Below are positions 45,860-54,878 of a DNA stretch of 64,000 nt, piece by piece. The notes below the pieces were generated by a model. It was not told the DNA's origin, searched no databases, and saw nothing but the letters and a program-made list of their open reading frames with translations. Location of the stretch: the NCBI RefSeq assembly GCF_946892675.1, contig NZ_CAMPOV010000001.1, forward strand, positions 1,276,033 to 1,340,032, read 5' to 3'. Every line of letters begins with the position of its first letter. The stretch's first letter is position 1. The translations under genes were made by a program, and so were the position numbers. The DNA is from Arthrobacter sp. Marseille-P9274. GTDB taxonomy: Bacteria > Actinomycetota > Actinomycetes > Actinomycetales > Micrococcaceae.

Positions 45860-47248
45860 GTGACTGATCGTCCCGATATCTTCACCGTTGGCGAGCTGCG
45901 CGCCGCCGGCCATGTCCAGAAGGACCTGCGCCACGAAATCCGCGACAACCTGCTCGCCGCGCTCGCCGAGGGCCGCGATCCGTGGCCGGGAATGTTCGGT
46001 TTCAGCCGGACCGTCCTTCCCCAACTCGAGCGTGCCTTGATTGCAGGCCACGACGTCGTACTGCTCGGCGAGCGCGGACAGGGCAAGACGCGTCTGCTCC
46101 GGACATTGGTCGGGCTGCTCGACGAGTGGTCGCCGGTGATCGAAGGGTCGGAGCTGAACGAACACCCGTACGAGCCGATCACCGAGCAGTCCCGGGCCCG
46201 GGCGCTCGCCGAGGGGGACCGGCTGCGCGTGGCATGGCGCCACCGGTCCGAGCGGTACGTCGAGAAGCTGGCCACCCCCGACACCTCCGTCGCCGACCTC
46301 ATCGGCGACGTGGACCCGATGCGGGTGGCCGAGGGCCGCCGGCTCGGGGACCCGGAGACCATCCACTACGGCCTCGTTCCGCGCTCCAACCGCGGCATCA
46401 TCGGCATCAACGAACTGCCCGACCTCGCCGAGCGCATCCAGGTGGCGATGCTCAACGTGATGGAGGAGCGCGACATCCAGATCCGCGGCTATGTCCTGCG
46501 CCTGCCGCTCGACGTGCTCGTCGTCGCGTCCGCCAATCCGGAGGACTACACCAACCGCGGCCGGATCATCACGCCGCTGAAGGATCGGTTCGGCGCCGAG
46601 ATCCGCACGCATTACCCGGTCGAGCTGGACGACGAGGTTGCCGTCATCGAGCAGGAGGGGCGCCTGGTCGCGGATGTCCCGCCGGTCATCCTCGAGATCC
46701 TGGCGCGCTACACCCGTGCGCTGCGCCAGTCGCCGGCCATCAACCAGGGATCCGGTGTCTCGGCGCGGTTCGCCATCGCCGGTGCCGAGACTGTGGCCGC
46801 GGCGGCACTGCGCCGGGCCACCGTGCGCGGGGAGGACGAGGCGGTCGCCCGGATCGTCGACCTCGACAGCGCCGTCGACGTCCTCACCGGCAAGATCGAG
46901 TTCGAACCGGGCGAGGAGGGACGCGAGGAGGCCATCCTCGAGCACCTCCTGCGCACGGCCACGGCCGAAGCCGTCCGCGAGCACTACCGCGGCATCGACT
47001 TCGCTCCGCTTGTGGCAGCACTGGACGGCCACACCACGGTGACCACGGGGGAACAGGTGACCGCGCGGGAGTTCCTCGACAACCTCCCCGCGCTCGATGC
47101 CTCCAGTCTTTATGACAAAGTCAGCGCCCGCGTAGGCGCGCAGACGGACGGACAGCGCGCCGCCGCCGTCGAACTTGCCCTGGAAGGTCTCTTCCTCGCC
47201 CGGCGGATCTCCAAGGAGTCCGACGACGAGGAGACCATCTACGGCTAG
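45860..47248 (+). CDS. ChlI/MoxR-like AAA+ ATPase
   Basis: 462 residues. AAA+ domain with Walker A LLGERGQGKTRLL (about 73-85), Walker B GIIGINELPDLAERIQ, sensor-1 VVASANPEDYTNRGRII, then an all-helical lid. It is annotated in actinobacteria as magnesium-chelatase subunit I, but no chlorophyll or cobalamin genes are nearby. With the VWA protein encoded 25 bp downstream it forms a MoxR-VWA-type pair that may remodel or metallate an unknown target. GTG 45860 has TACCGT 6 nt upstream, so it may be leaderless. Confidence 0.85.
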   Translation: MTDRPDIFTVGELRAAGHVQKDLRHEIRDNLLAALAEGRDPWPGMFGFSRTVLPQLERALIAGHDVVLLGERGQGKTRLLRTLVGLLDEWSPVIEGSELNEHPYEPITEQSRARALAEGDRLRVAWRHRSERYVEKLATPDTSVADLIGDVDPMRVAEGRRLGDPETIHYGLVPRSNRGIIGINELPDLAERIQVAMLNVMEERDIQIRGYVLRLPLDVLVVASANPEDYTNRGRIITPLKDRFGAEIRTHYPVELDDEVAVIEQEGRLVADVPPVILEILARYTRALRQSPAINQGSGVSARFAIAGAETVAAAALRRATVRGEDEAVARIVDLDSAVDVLTGKIEFEPGEEGREEAILEHLLRTATAEAVREHYRGIDFAPLVAALDGHTTVTTGEQVTAREFLDNLPALDASSLYDKVSARVGAQTDGQRAAAVELALEGLFLARRISKESDDEETIYG

Positions 47249-47273
47249 GAACAGGCAGTAGGGAGGCAGCATC

Positions 47274-49274
47274 ATGAGCGTCCACAAACGGTCGTCCCGG
47301 TACGGCCGGTACGCGGGAGGGCCCGATCCGCTCGCCCCGCCGGTCGATCTCGGAGAAGCCCTCGACGCCATCGCCGAGGACGTCATGGCCGGCTACACGC
47401 CGCGGCACGCGCTTCAGGAGTTCCTGCGGCGCGGCGGCCGGGACCGCACGGGGCTCGACGACCTCGCGGGCCGCGTGCAGCAGCGGCGGAACGAGCTGCT
47501 GAGCCGGCACCGGCTGGACGGCACCCTCAACGAGGTCCGGAAGCTGCTCGACACCGCGGTGCTGGAGGAGCGCAAGCAGCTGGCGCGGGACGCCATGATG
47601 GACGACACCGATCGCGCGTTCCGGGAGATGCAGCTGCAGAATTTGCCGCAGTCCACGGCGGCGGTCAACGAGCTCGCGTCCTATGACTGGCAGTCGAGCA
47701 GCGCCCGGGAGGCGTACGACCGGATCAAGGACCTGCTGGGCCGGGAGATCCTCGACCAGCGGTTCGCCGGCATGAAGCAGGCGCTCGAGAACGCCACCGA
47801 GGCGGACCGCGCGGCCGTGGGCGAGATGCTGCGCGACCTCAACGAACTGCTCGACAAACACCGGCGCGGCGAGGACACCGACCGGGATTTCCAGGAGTTC
47901 ATGGCGCGGCACGGCGACTACTTTCCGGAGAATCCGCAGTCGGTCGAGGAGTTGATTGATGCCCTCGCCCAGCGCGCCGCCGCTGCCCAGCGGCTGCTGC
48001 AGTCCATGTCCCCGGAGCAGCGCGAGGAGCTGATGCGGCTGTCGGCCCAGGCCTTCGGCTCACCGGAGCTCATGGCCCAGCTCGACCAGCTTGACTCGAG
48101 CCTGCGCGCACTGCGTCCCGGAGAGGACTGGACCGGCTCCGAGCGCTTCGAAGGACAGGAAGGACTCGGGCTGGGGGACGGCACGGGAGTGCTCCAGGAC
48201 ATCGCCGAACTCGACGCGTTGTCCGAACAGCTGTCCCAGTCCTACAGCGGCTCAAACCTCGACGACCTGGACCTCGACGCCCTCGCCCGCCAGCTCGGGC
48301 AGGATGCGGCCGTGTCGGCCCGGACCCTCGCCGACATCGAACGGGCCATGCAGGACGGCGGCTATCTGCGCCGCGGGGCCGACGGCGACCTCCGCCTGTC
48401 ACCGCAGGCCATGCGGCGGCTCGGGAAGGCACTCCTGCGGGACACCGCCAGGCAGCTCTCCGGCCGCCAGGGCGGTCGGGACACTCGGGTGGCCGGCGCC
48501 GCGGGGGAGCAGACCGGATCCAGCCGCGAGTGGCAGTTCGGGGACGCCGAGCCGTGGGACGTCACCCGCACCCTGACGAACGCCATCCGCAGGACGGCGG
48601 CCGACGGCGGCGACCCGGGCCGCGGACTGCGCTTAGCTGCGGGCGACATCGAGGTGACGGAGACCGAGGCGCGCACCCAGGCCGCCGTCGTCCTGCTTGC
48701 CGACGTCTCCTTCTCGATGGCCGCCGAGGGGCGGTGGGTGCCGATGAAGCGCACCGCGCTCGCCTTGCACCACCTCGTCTCGACCCGGTTCCGCGGGGAC
48801 CGGCTGCAGCTGATCACGTTCGGCCGCTATGCGCAGTCCATGGATATCGGAGAGCTTACGGCGCTGCCCGCCCTGCGGGAGCAGGGGACCAACCTGCATC
48901 ACGGCCTGCTCCTGGCCGGCCGGTTCTTCCGTCAGCACCCATCGATGCAGTCTGTCCTGCTCGTGGTGACCGACGGCGAACCGACCGCCCATCTGCTCCC
49001 CGACGGCGAGTCCTGGTTCTCGTGGCCGCCCGACCCGGAGACCATCAGGCTCACGGTCGCCGAGCTGGATCGCCTGGGGCGCGCCGGCACGCAGGCCACG
49101 TTTTTCCGGCTCGGCGACGATCCCGGGCTTGAGCGGTTCGTCCAGCGCATGGCCCGACGGATCGATGGCCGGGTCGTCGCGCCCGATTCGGGGGACCTCG
49201 GCGCCGCAGTGGTCGGGGAGTACCTCCGCGCGCATCTCCGCGACCCGTACGACGACGCCGACTGGTCCTCCTAG
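47274..49274 (+). CDS. VWA domain protein (ChlD-like partner)
   Basis: 666 residues. A long helical N-terminal region (about 25-440, rich in Glu/Arg/Leu/Asp) is followed by a von Willebrand A domain with an intact MIDAS site: DVSFS (about 477), the threonine in GTNLHHG and the aspartate in VVTDGEPT. VWA proteins paired with MoxR/ChlI ATPases act as adaptors in chelatase- or chaperone-like machines. GGGAGGCAGC lies upstream of the ATG. The target is not indicated by the neighbours. Confidence 0.85.
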   Translation: MSVHKRSSRYGRYAGGPDPLAPPVDLGEALDAIAEDVMAGYTPRHALQEFLRRGGRDRTGLDDLAGRVQQRRNELLSRHRLDGTLNEVRKLLDTAVLEERKQLARDAMMDDTDRAFREMQLQNLPQSTAAVNELASYDWQSSSAREAYDRIKDLLGREILDQRFAGMKQALENATEADRAAVGEMLRDLNELLDKHRRGEDTDRDFQEFMARHGDYFPENPQSVEELIDALAQRAAAAQRLLQSMSPEQREELMRLSAQAFGSPELMAQLDQLDSSLRALRPGEDWTGSERFEGQEGLGLGDGTGVLQDIAELDALSEQLSQSYSGSNLDDLDLDALARQLGQDAAVSARTLADIERAMQDGGYLRRGADGDLRLSPQAMRRLGKALLRDTARQLSGRQGGRDTRVAGAAGEQTGSSREWQFGDAEPWDVTRTLTNAIRRTAADGGDPGRGLRLAAGDIEVTETEARTQAAVVLLADVSFSMAAEGRWVPMKRTALALHHLVSTRFRGDRLQLITFGRYAQSMDIGELTALPALREQGTNLHHGLLLAGRFFRQHPSMQSVLLVVTDGEPTAHLLPDGESWFSWPPDPETIRLTVAELDRLGRAGTQATFFRLGDDPGLERFVQRMARRIDGRVVAPDSGDLGAAVVGEYLRAHLRDPYDDADWSS

Positions 49275-49276
49275 CG

Positions 49277-49774
49277 TTAGTCCTCCCTGTGCGAGGCGAG
49301 CACGCCGTCGATCTGGCCCATGGCCTCCTTCATGCCCTCCTCCATGCCCATGTCGAGCATCTTCTGGAGCTGATCCGCGGATTCGAAGCTGGAGACGGTG
49401 GTCATCCGCGTGCGCCCGCCAATGTCCTCCAGCGTCACGACGGCGTGGGTCGTTCCCATCTCCGCGACCGGCTCCCCGTTTTCGTCAGCGAAGCCGTCGT
49501 CGAATTCCAGGCGGTGCGGCGGCTCGACCGTGGTGAACCGCCACCAGCCGCGGGCCTTCTCGCCCTCCGGGCCCGTCATGTAGTAGCTGGCCCTGCCGCC
49601 CGGCTGGAACTCATGGTCCTCGAACGTCGCCGGCCAGGTCGGCGGTCCCCACCAGCGTTCGAGCTGCCGCGGATCCGCCCAGACCTGCCAGACCCGTTCA
49701 ACACCGGCCTCGAATTCGGCAACGATGGTGAAGTTCAGCGCCCCGGTGTCCTTGCGTGATTCGATAACGGTCAT
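49277..49774 (-). CDS. SRPBCC (AHSA1-type) domain protein
   Basis: 165 residues. FTIVAEFEAGVERVWQVWAD, PRQLERWWGPP, FQPGGRASYYMTGPEGEKARGWW and SSFESADQLQKMLDMGMEEG match activator-of-Hsp90-ATPase-like SRPBCC proteins that bind hydrophobic ligands. AGGAAGG lies 8 nt before ATG 49774. It follows an ArsR regulator by 13 bp; this ArsR-SRPBCC pairing is very common in actinobacteria. Confidence 0.85.
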   Translation of the reverse strand: MTVIESRKDTGALNFTIVAEFEAGVERVWQVWADPRQLERWWGPPTWPATFEDHEFQPGGRASYYMTGPEGEKARGWWRFTTVEPPHRLEFDDGFADENGEPVAEMGTTHAVVTLEDIGGRTRMTTVSSFESADQLQKMLDMGMEEGMKEAMGQIDGVLASHRED

Positions 49775-49787
49775 GGCCGTCGCCTTC

Positions 49788-50126
49788 CTATCCCTCGGTG
49801 AGAATCTCCTCGATCCGGCCGACGCGCTGCCGCCAGATCCCTTCGTACTCATCGAGCAGCCGGCGGGCCTTGCCGAGTCCTTCCGGGTGGGCCCGTACGA
49901 TCTGCTCCCGTCCACGCTTCTCCTTGGTGATGAGCAGCGCGCGTTCCAGGACCGCCACGTGCTTTTGCACCGCGGCGAAACTCATGGCGTAGTGGGCGGC
50001 CAGCCCCGACACGGAGTACTCGCCGTCGCCACCCAGCACCCGGGCGATGATGTCGCGTCGGGTCCCGTCTGACAGCGCCTGGAACAGGCCGTCGAGTTCG
50101 GCATCGCTCAATTGATCTACAACCAT
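49788..50126 (-). CDS. ArsR-family winged-helix repressor
   Basis: 112 residues with a winged HTH: LFQALSDGTRRDIIARVLGG, SVSGLAAHYAMSFAAVQKHVAVLERALLI (recognition helix) and a wing KEKRGREQIVRA. There are no metal-binding cysteines, so it probably does not sense metals. ATG 50126 (MVVDQLSD) is chosen: it lies inside an 18-bp palindrome and 8 nt after a TAACAT box, so the message is probably leaderless and autoregulated. It is co-transcribed with the SRPBCC gene. Confidence 0.85.
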   Translation of the reverse strand: MVVDQLSDAELDGLFQALSDGTRRDIIARVLGGDGEYSVSGLAAHYAMSFAAVQKHVAVLERALLITKEKRGREQIVRAHPEGLGKARRLLDEYEGIWRQRVGRIEEILTEG

Positions 50127-50135
50127 TTGGTTGTA
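50118..50135. promoter_or_regulatory. operator palindrome over the arsR start codon
   Basis: TACAACCATTTGGTTGTA is a perfect 18-bp palindrome overlapping the repressor start codon and predicted transcription start. The -10 box TAACAT (plus strand 50135-50140) abuts it. A bound ArsR dimer would block its own operon. Confidence 0.7.
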
Positions 50136-50378
50136 TGTTAGCCCCGTTCGCATGGGCCGGCAAGGGCCGGATTGTGAAGCGGTGCGGACGACCTCGAAAC
50201 GGCCGAAGACGCCGTCGTTCTCTGCCCCCGCTGTTGCTGACGCTGCTCCACCGATCCGGGGCGGCGTTCCAGGCCCGCGCTGAGGGGGCCTTGCCGCTGA
50301 ACCCCTTCATGGTGTCGAATCTCTTAACAGCACGGGCGAGTGCAGGGACGACGATGTCTACGACGCCAGGAGGCGCTC

Positions 50379-52553
50379 ATGTCGGGGAAATCCACCAACG
50401 GCACGGCTAAGGGTTCCGGACGGGGCACCGATCCGCGGCGGGCGGAAGCCTCTGCCGCGCCGCCGGAGAGTCCGGACCGGATCCGCAACGTCGTGCTGGT
50501 CGGGCACTCCGGCGCGGGGAAGACGATGCTCGCGGAGGCCATGCTCGCTGCCGCGGGAGCCACGAACCGGATGGGCTCGATTGCGGACGGCACGACCCTC
50601 AGCGACTCGGACCCCTCGGAGATCCGCCAGCAGCGTTCGGTGGTGCTGTCCGTCCTTCCTTTTATGTACGACGACGTCAAGGTCAACCTCCTCGATACGC
50701 CGGGCTATTCCGACTTCACGGGCGAACTCCGTGCCGGGCTCAGGGCCGCCGATGCCGCACTGTTCGTGGTGTCCGCCGTCGACGACGTCGATGCGGCGAC
50801 CACTGCGCTCTGGGGCGAATGCGAAAGCGTGGGGATGCCGCGGGCGGTCGCGATCAGCCGGCTGGACCACCCCCGGGCCAGCTTCGAGGCGGCGCTGGCC
50901 CGGTGCCGGCAGGCCTTCGGCGAGACGGTGCAGCCGCTCTATTTGCCGCTGCGGAGCGGCACGGACGTCACCGGGCTGCACGGGCTGCTCTCCGGGACGG
51001 TGTCGGACTACAGTGCGGGGGAACGCCAGCCCGTGGTCAGGCCGGCGGAGGCCGCGGAACTGGAGGCCGCCGAGGAAGCCCGCGGGGCGCTGATCGAGGG
51101 CATCATCGCGGAGAGCGAGGATGAGTCCCTGATGGACCGTTACCTCGGCGGCGAGGAGATTGGCCTGGATGTCCTCATCTCGGACTTGGAGACCGCCGTG
51201 GCGCGCGGCTCCTTCTACCCGGTCCTCGCGACGTCGTCGGAGACCGGCCTGGGCATTCCTGAACTGCTGGACATGCTGAAACGCGCCTTTCCGTCCCCGC
51301 TGGAGCGTCCGCTGCCGACTGTGGCGGGACTCTACGGGTCACGGGCCAACCAGCTGCGCTGCGACCCCGAGGGCCCGCTGGCCGGCGAGGTGGTGCGGAC
51401 CAGCACCGACCCGTTCCTGGGGCGCGTCTGCCTGGTGCGTGTGTTCTCGGGAACGCTGCGTGACGACTCGGCGGTCCACATCTCCGGACACGGCCTCGCG
51501 GACCGGGGGCACCCCGACCACGACAGCGACGAACGGGTCACGCACCTGCACGCGCCGCTCGGCTCGGCTCTCCGGGCGGCGTCCTACTGCATCGCCGGGG
51601 ACATCTGCGCGCTGACCAAGATCGGCAGCGCGGAGACCGGGGACACGGTCTCGGCGAAGGACGAGCCGCTGCTGATCCAGCCCTGGGAAATGCCCGAACC
51701 GCTCATGCCGGTGGCTGTCGAGGCCGCCACGCGGAACGACGAGGCGGCGCTGGCCAAGAGCCTGGCCAAAGTCGCGGCGGGGGATCCGACGCTGCGGGTG
51801 GAGCGCAATGCGGAGACGCACCAGCTGATCCTGTGGTGTATGGGGGAGTCGCATGCCGAGGTGGTGCTCGACCGGCTGCGGGGCCAGGGGGTGAACGTGC
51901 GGACGGTCGACGTCGTCACCCCCTTGCGGGAGACCTTCGGGGGGGCGGCCAGCGGCCACGGCCGGTACGTGAAACAGTCCGGCGGGCACGGCCAGTTCGC
52001 GATCTGCGACATCGAGGTCGAGCCGCTCAAGCGCGGCGCCGGTTTCGAATTCGTGGACAAGATCGTCGGGGGAGTGATCCCGGGTCCCTTCATCACGTCC
52101 GTGGAGAAGGGAGTCCGGGCCCAGATGGAGAAGGGTGTCGCCGCCGGGTTCCCTGTCGTCGACATCCGGGTGACCCTGGTGGGCGGCAAGACCCACAGCG
52201 TCGACTCCTCGGACGCCGCATTCCAGTCGGCCGGAGCACTTGCCCTGCGCGAAGCCGCGGCCGCGGCGCGCATCCAGTTGCTGGAGCCGGTCTCGGCGGT
52301 GACCATCACCGTGCCGGACGAATACGTGGGCGCAGTGATGAGCGACCTGTCCGCCCGCCGCGGCAGGCTGACCGGGACTGACTCGGCCGAAGGGGAGGGC
52401 GCCGAGATCAGCGCCGAAGTCCCCGAACAGGAGCTGCTGCGGTACGCCATCGATCTCCGGTCCCTCACCGGGGGCACGGGACGGTTCCGCCGGGCCTACC
52501 TGCGGCACGAGCCGGTGCCCTCGGGTGCGTCGAGCGAGATGGCGCGCAGGTGA
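50379..52553 (+). CDS. elongation factor G-like protein (EF-G2)
   Basis: 724 residues. GTPase domain: G1 GHSGAGKT, G3 DTPGYSDF, and a degenerate G4 SRLD where NKxD is expected. EF-G domains II-V follow, including GESHAEVVLDRLRG and the domain IV/V region GFEFVDKIVGGVIPGPFI. These EF-G paralogues are found in actinobacteria beside the essential fusA; the mycobacterial one is dispensable for normal translation. AGGAGG lies 5 nt before ATG 50379. The 35-residue N-terminal tail is disordered. Confidence 0.85.
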   Translation: MSGKSTNGTAKGSGRGTDPRRAEASAAPPESPDRIRNVVLVGHSGAGKTMLAEAMLAAAGATNRMGSIADGTTLSDSDPSEIRQQRSVVLSVLPFMYDDVKVNLLDTPGYSDFTGELRAGLRAADAALFVVSAVDDVDAATTALWGECESVGMPRAVAISRLDHPRASFEAALARCRQAFGETVQPLYLPLRSGTDVTGLHGLLSGTVSDYSAGERQPVVRPAEAAELEAAEEARGALIEGIIAESEDESLMDRYLGGEEIGLDVLISDLETAVARGSFYPVLATSSETGLGIPELLDMLKRAFPSPLERPLPTVAGLYGSRANQLRCDPEGPLAGEVVRTSTDPFLGRVCLVRVFSGTLRDDSAVHISGHGLADRGHPDHDSDERVTHLHAPLGSALRAASYCIAGDICALTKIGSAETGDTVSAKDEPLLIQPWEMPEPLMPVAVEAATRNDEAALAKSLAKVAAGDPTLRVERNAETHQLILWCMGESHAEVVLDRLRGQGVNVRTVDVVTPLRETFGGAASGHGRYVKQSGGHGQFAICDIEVEPLKRGAGFEFVDKIVGGVIPGPFITSVEKGVRAQMEKGVAAGFPVVDIRVTLVGGKTHSVDSSDAAFQSAGALALREAAAAARIQLLEPVSAVTITVPDEYVGAVMSDLSARRGRLTGTDSAEGEGAEISAEVPEQELLRYAIDLRSLTGGTGRFRRAYLRHEPVPSGASSEMARR

Positions 52554-52592
52554 CTAGCAGCCCGCAGCAGGGGCCGAGGCTTCGGCGGGGAC

Positions 52593-53045
52593 CTAAGCCC
52601 CGGCCCGGAGCACTGCGGCCAGCTTCCGGAAGGAGTCTGTCCAGCCGCTTCTGTGCAGCTCCAGCCGTTCCCCGGTCGCGAAGCCGCGCTGGGTGAGGGC
52701 AACCCGGGTGCTTCCGTCCGCGGGGTGGAGGGACAGGACGACGACGGTCTCGCGGTCGTCAGGTACCGGTTCCTCCCATCGGAAGGTGTACTCGAGCCGC
52801 CGCGGAGGGTCGACGTCACTGAATTCCCCGGCGAGGTGGAAGGCATCCCCGTCCGGCGGCTGCATGGTCAGCCGGTAGCTGCCACCCGGCCGGGGGTCGA
52901 GCTCGGCCTCCGGCGTGGTGAATCCCTCGGGCCCCCACCACTTCGCCAGCTCGTCCGGGTCCGTCAGCAGGCGGAAGACCTGCTCGCGAGGGGCTGCCAG
53001 GGTGAACCCCAGCTCCAGCACCAGATCGCCCTGCTGCTCACCCAT
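52593..53045 (-). CDS. SRPBCC (AHSA1-type) domain protein
   Basis: 150 residues: LELGFTLAAPREQVFRLLTD, PDELAKWWGPEGF, PGGSYRLTMQPPDGD and LTQRGFATGERLELHRSGW fit the AHSA1/SRPBCC fold. It is a paralogue of the protein encoded at 49.3 kb but has no ArsR neighbour. It ends 40 bp from the convergent EF-G-like gene. The ligand is unknown. Confidence 0.8.
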   Translation of the reverse strand: MGEQQGDLVLELGFTLAAPREQVFRLLTDPDELAKWWGPEGFTTPEAELDPRPGGSYRLTMQPPDGDAFHLAGEFSDVDPPRRLEYTFRWEEPVPDDRETVVVLSLHPADGSTRVALTQRGFATGERLELHRSGWTDSFRKLAAVLRAGA

Positions 53046-53131
53046 GTTCCTGCTCCAACCGCCGGGAAGCGGGACTACTGCGCCCGCCAGCCCATCGTAA
53101 ACCCGGCACGGACGCGCCGGCAGGGCCGAAA

Positions 53132-53794
53132 TCAGTGCTGCGCTCGCAGGAACGCGGCGACGGGAGCGGCAACGGAAGCCCCGATGTCGTAGGAGCCCCG
53201 CTTCCGGCCGGCGACGTCAAAGGAATGCCCGCCGCCTTCCACCCATTGGATCGTTGCCGTCGGCCCGATCTTGGCCACGACGGCTTCCAGCAGTTCCGGG
53301 GTCGCGAAGGTGTCCTTGGTGCCCTGCAGGAAGAGCATCGGCAGGGTGAGGCCGTAGAGATGCTCGTCCCGGAGCTTCTCCGGCCTGCCGGGCGGATGCA
53401 GCGGATAGCCGAGGTACACCAGCCCCGCGGCCGGCATCCCCTCGGCGACGGCCATGGAGGCCATCCGTCCGCCGAAGGATTTCCCGCATGCCCACAGCGG
53501 TTCGCCGGCTGACCGCTCGGCGGCCGCGGCCATGGCTGCGCGCCACGTGCTGATGGCTGCGGGCGGTCGGTCCGGGAACTTCCGGCCCGCCTCCCGGTAG
53601 GGAAAGTTGAACCGCAGGGTGGCCACGCCGTCGTCGTTCATGGCGTCGGTGAACCCGCGCAGGAACGGATGCTCCATCCCGGCGCCGGCCCCGTGGGCGA
53701 CAACTAAGGTGGCAGACGCGTTGTCGGGCCGCGCGTAGGCGGCGGAAACCGTGGCGTCGCGAACGGCAAGCTGCAGTGGCTGTTCGTCTGGCAT
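53132..53794 (-). CDS. alpha/beta-family hydrolase
   Basis: 220 residues. Short alpha/beta hydrolase: TLVVAHGAGAGMEHPFLRGF (oxyanion region), the nucleophile elbow GKSFGGRM (serine near residue 110), the acidic residue in LFLQGTKDTFATPE and the histidine in VEGGGHSFDV. No lid domain or signal peptide. The substrate is unknown. It is divergent from the LigD-polymerase gene. Confidence 0.8.
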   Translation of the reverse strand: MPDEQPLQLAVRDATVSAAYARPDNASATLVVAHGAGAGMEHPFLRGFTDAMNDDGVATLRFNFPYREAGRKFPDRPPAAISTWRAAMAAAAERSAGEPLWACGKSFGGRMASMAVAEGMPAAGLVYLGYPLHPPGRPEKLRDEHLYGLTLPMLFLQGTKDTFATPELLEAVVAKIGPTATIQWVEGGGHSFDVAGRKRGSYDIGASVAAPVAAFLRAQH

Positions 53795-53854
53795 GTACCC
53801 ATGATGCCGCGTTGGCCCTCGTCAGGGACGCCGACATGCCTTTATGGTGGTCCC

Positions 53855-54877
53855 ATGGCCAGCGAGCAGACGATCCTGAAGGTGGATGGACCCCACGGCG
53901 AGCGGGAAATGCGGATCTCCAGCCCGTCGCGTGTGATGTGGCCCGACCTGGGCCTGACCAAGCTGGACCTGGCACGCTACATCGCCGAGGTGGGGGAGGC
54001 CTTCATCGCCGCCAACGGGGACCGGCCCGTTGCGCTCCAGCGGTTCAAGGAGAATATCGACGGCGAGCAGTTCTTTTCGAAGAATCCGCCCAAGGGCGCG
54101 CCCGAGTTCGTGCGGTCCGTCCCGGTCATCTATCCGAGCGCGCGCTCGCATCCGCAGCTGGTCCTGGACGAGCCGGCCGCTGCCGTCTGGGCCGTCCAGA
54201 TGAACACCATTGTGTTCCACCCTTGGCCCTCGCGGACCGCCAACACGGACAACCCGGACCAGCTGCGCATCGACCTGGACCCGCAGCCCGGCACCGACTT
54301 CGACGACGCGGTGCCGGCGGCGCTGGAACTGCGGAAGGTGCTGGCGGAAGCCGGGCTGGAGGCGTTCATCAAGACGTCGGGCAACCGCGGCCTGCATGTG
54401 TACGCGCCGATCAAGCCGACCCACGAGTTCCTGGATGTGCGGCACGCTGTCATTGCCGCAGCGCGGGAACTGGAGCGCCGGATGCCGGACCAGGTCACCA
54501 CCGCGTGGTGGAAAGAGGAGCGGGGCCGCAAGGTCTTCGTGGACTTCAACCAGGCCAACCGGGACCGCACCATCGCCGGCGCCTACAGCCCGCGGGCACT
54601 CCCCAACGCCTCGGTCTCCTGTCCCGTCACGTGGGAGGAGCTGGAGCACGTCAAGCCCTCGGACTTCACCATCGCCACCGTGCCGGGCCGGCTGAAGGAG
54701 GCCGGCAATCCCTGGGCCAAGATGCACAGCAACCCCGGCACCGTTGACGAACTGCTGGGCTGGTGGGAGCTCGACTGTGCCGCCGGCCTGGGCGAGCTGC
54801 CCTTCCCGCCGGACTATCCAAAGATGCCGGGCGAACCGCCGCGCGTGCAGCCGAGCCGCGCCAAGAAGAAGGAGTGA
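53855..54877 (+). CDS. stand-alone LigD polymerase-domain (PolDom, primase-polymerase) protein
   Basis: 340 residues covering only the LigD polymerase domain. Present are SRVMWPDLGLTKLDLARYI, the template/phosphate lysine region FSKNPPKGAPEF, the catalytic aspartates in LRIDLDPQPG, KTSGNRGLHVYAP and VFVDFNQANRDRTIAGAYSPR. No ligase or nuclease domain is attached and no ku gene is adjacent. Related enzymes fill gaps or add nucleotides during end joining. ATG 53855 is preceded by TATGGT 6 nt upstream and may be leaderless. The DHFR-like gene starts 1 bp after its stop. Confidence 0.85.
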   Translation: MASEQTILKVDGPHGEREMRISSPSRVMWPDLGLTKLDLARYIAEVGEAFIAANGDRPVALQRFKENIDGEQFFSKNPPKGAPEFVRSVPVIYPSARSHPQLVLDEPAAAVWAVQMNTIVFHPWPSRTANTDNPDQLRIDLDPQPGTDFDDAVPAALELRKVLAEAGLEAFIKTSGNRGLHVYAPIKPTHEFLDVRHAVIAAARELERRMPDQVTTAWWKEERGRKVFVDFNQANRDRTIAGAYSPRALPNASVSCPVTWEELEHVKPSDFTIATVPGRLKEAGNPWAKMHSNPGTVDELLGWWELDCAAGLGELPFPPDYPKMPGEPPRVQPSRAKKKE

Positions 54878-54878
54878 C

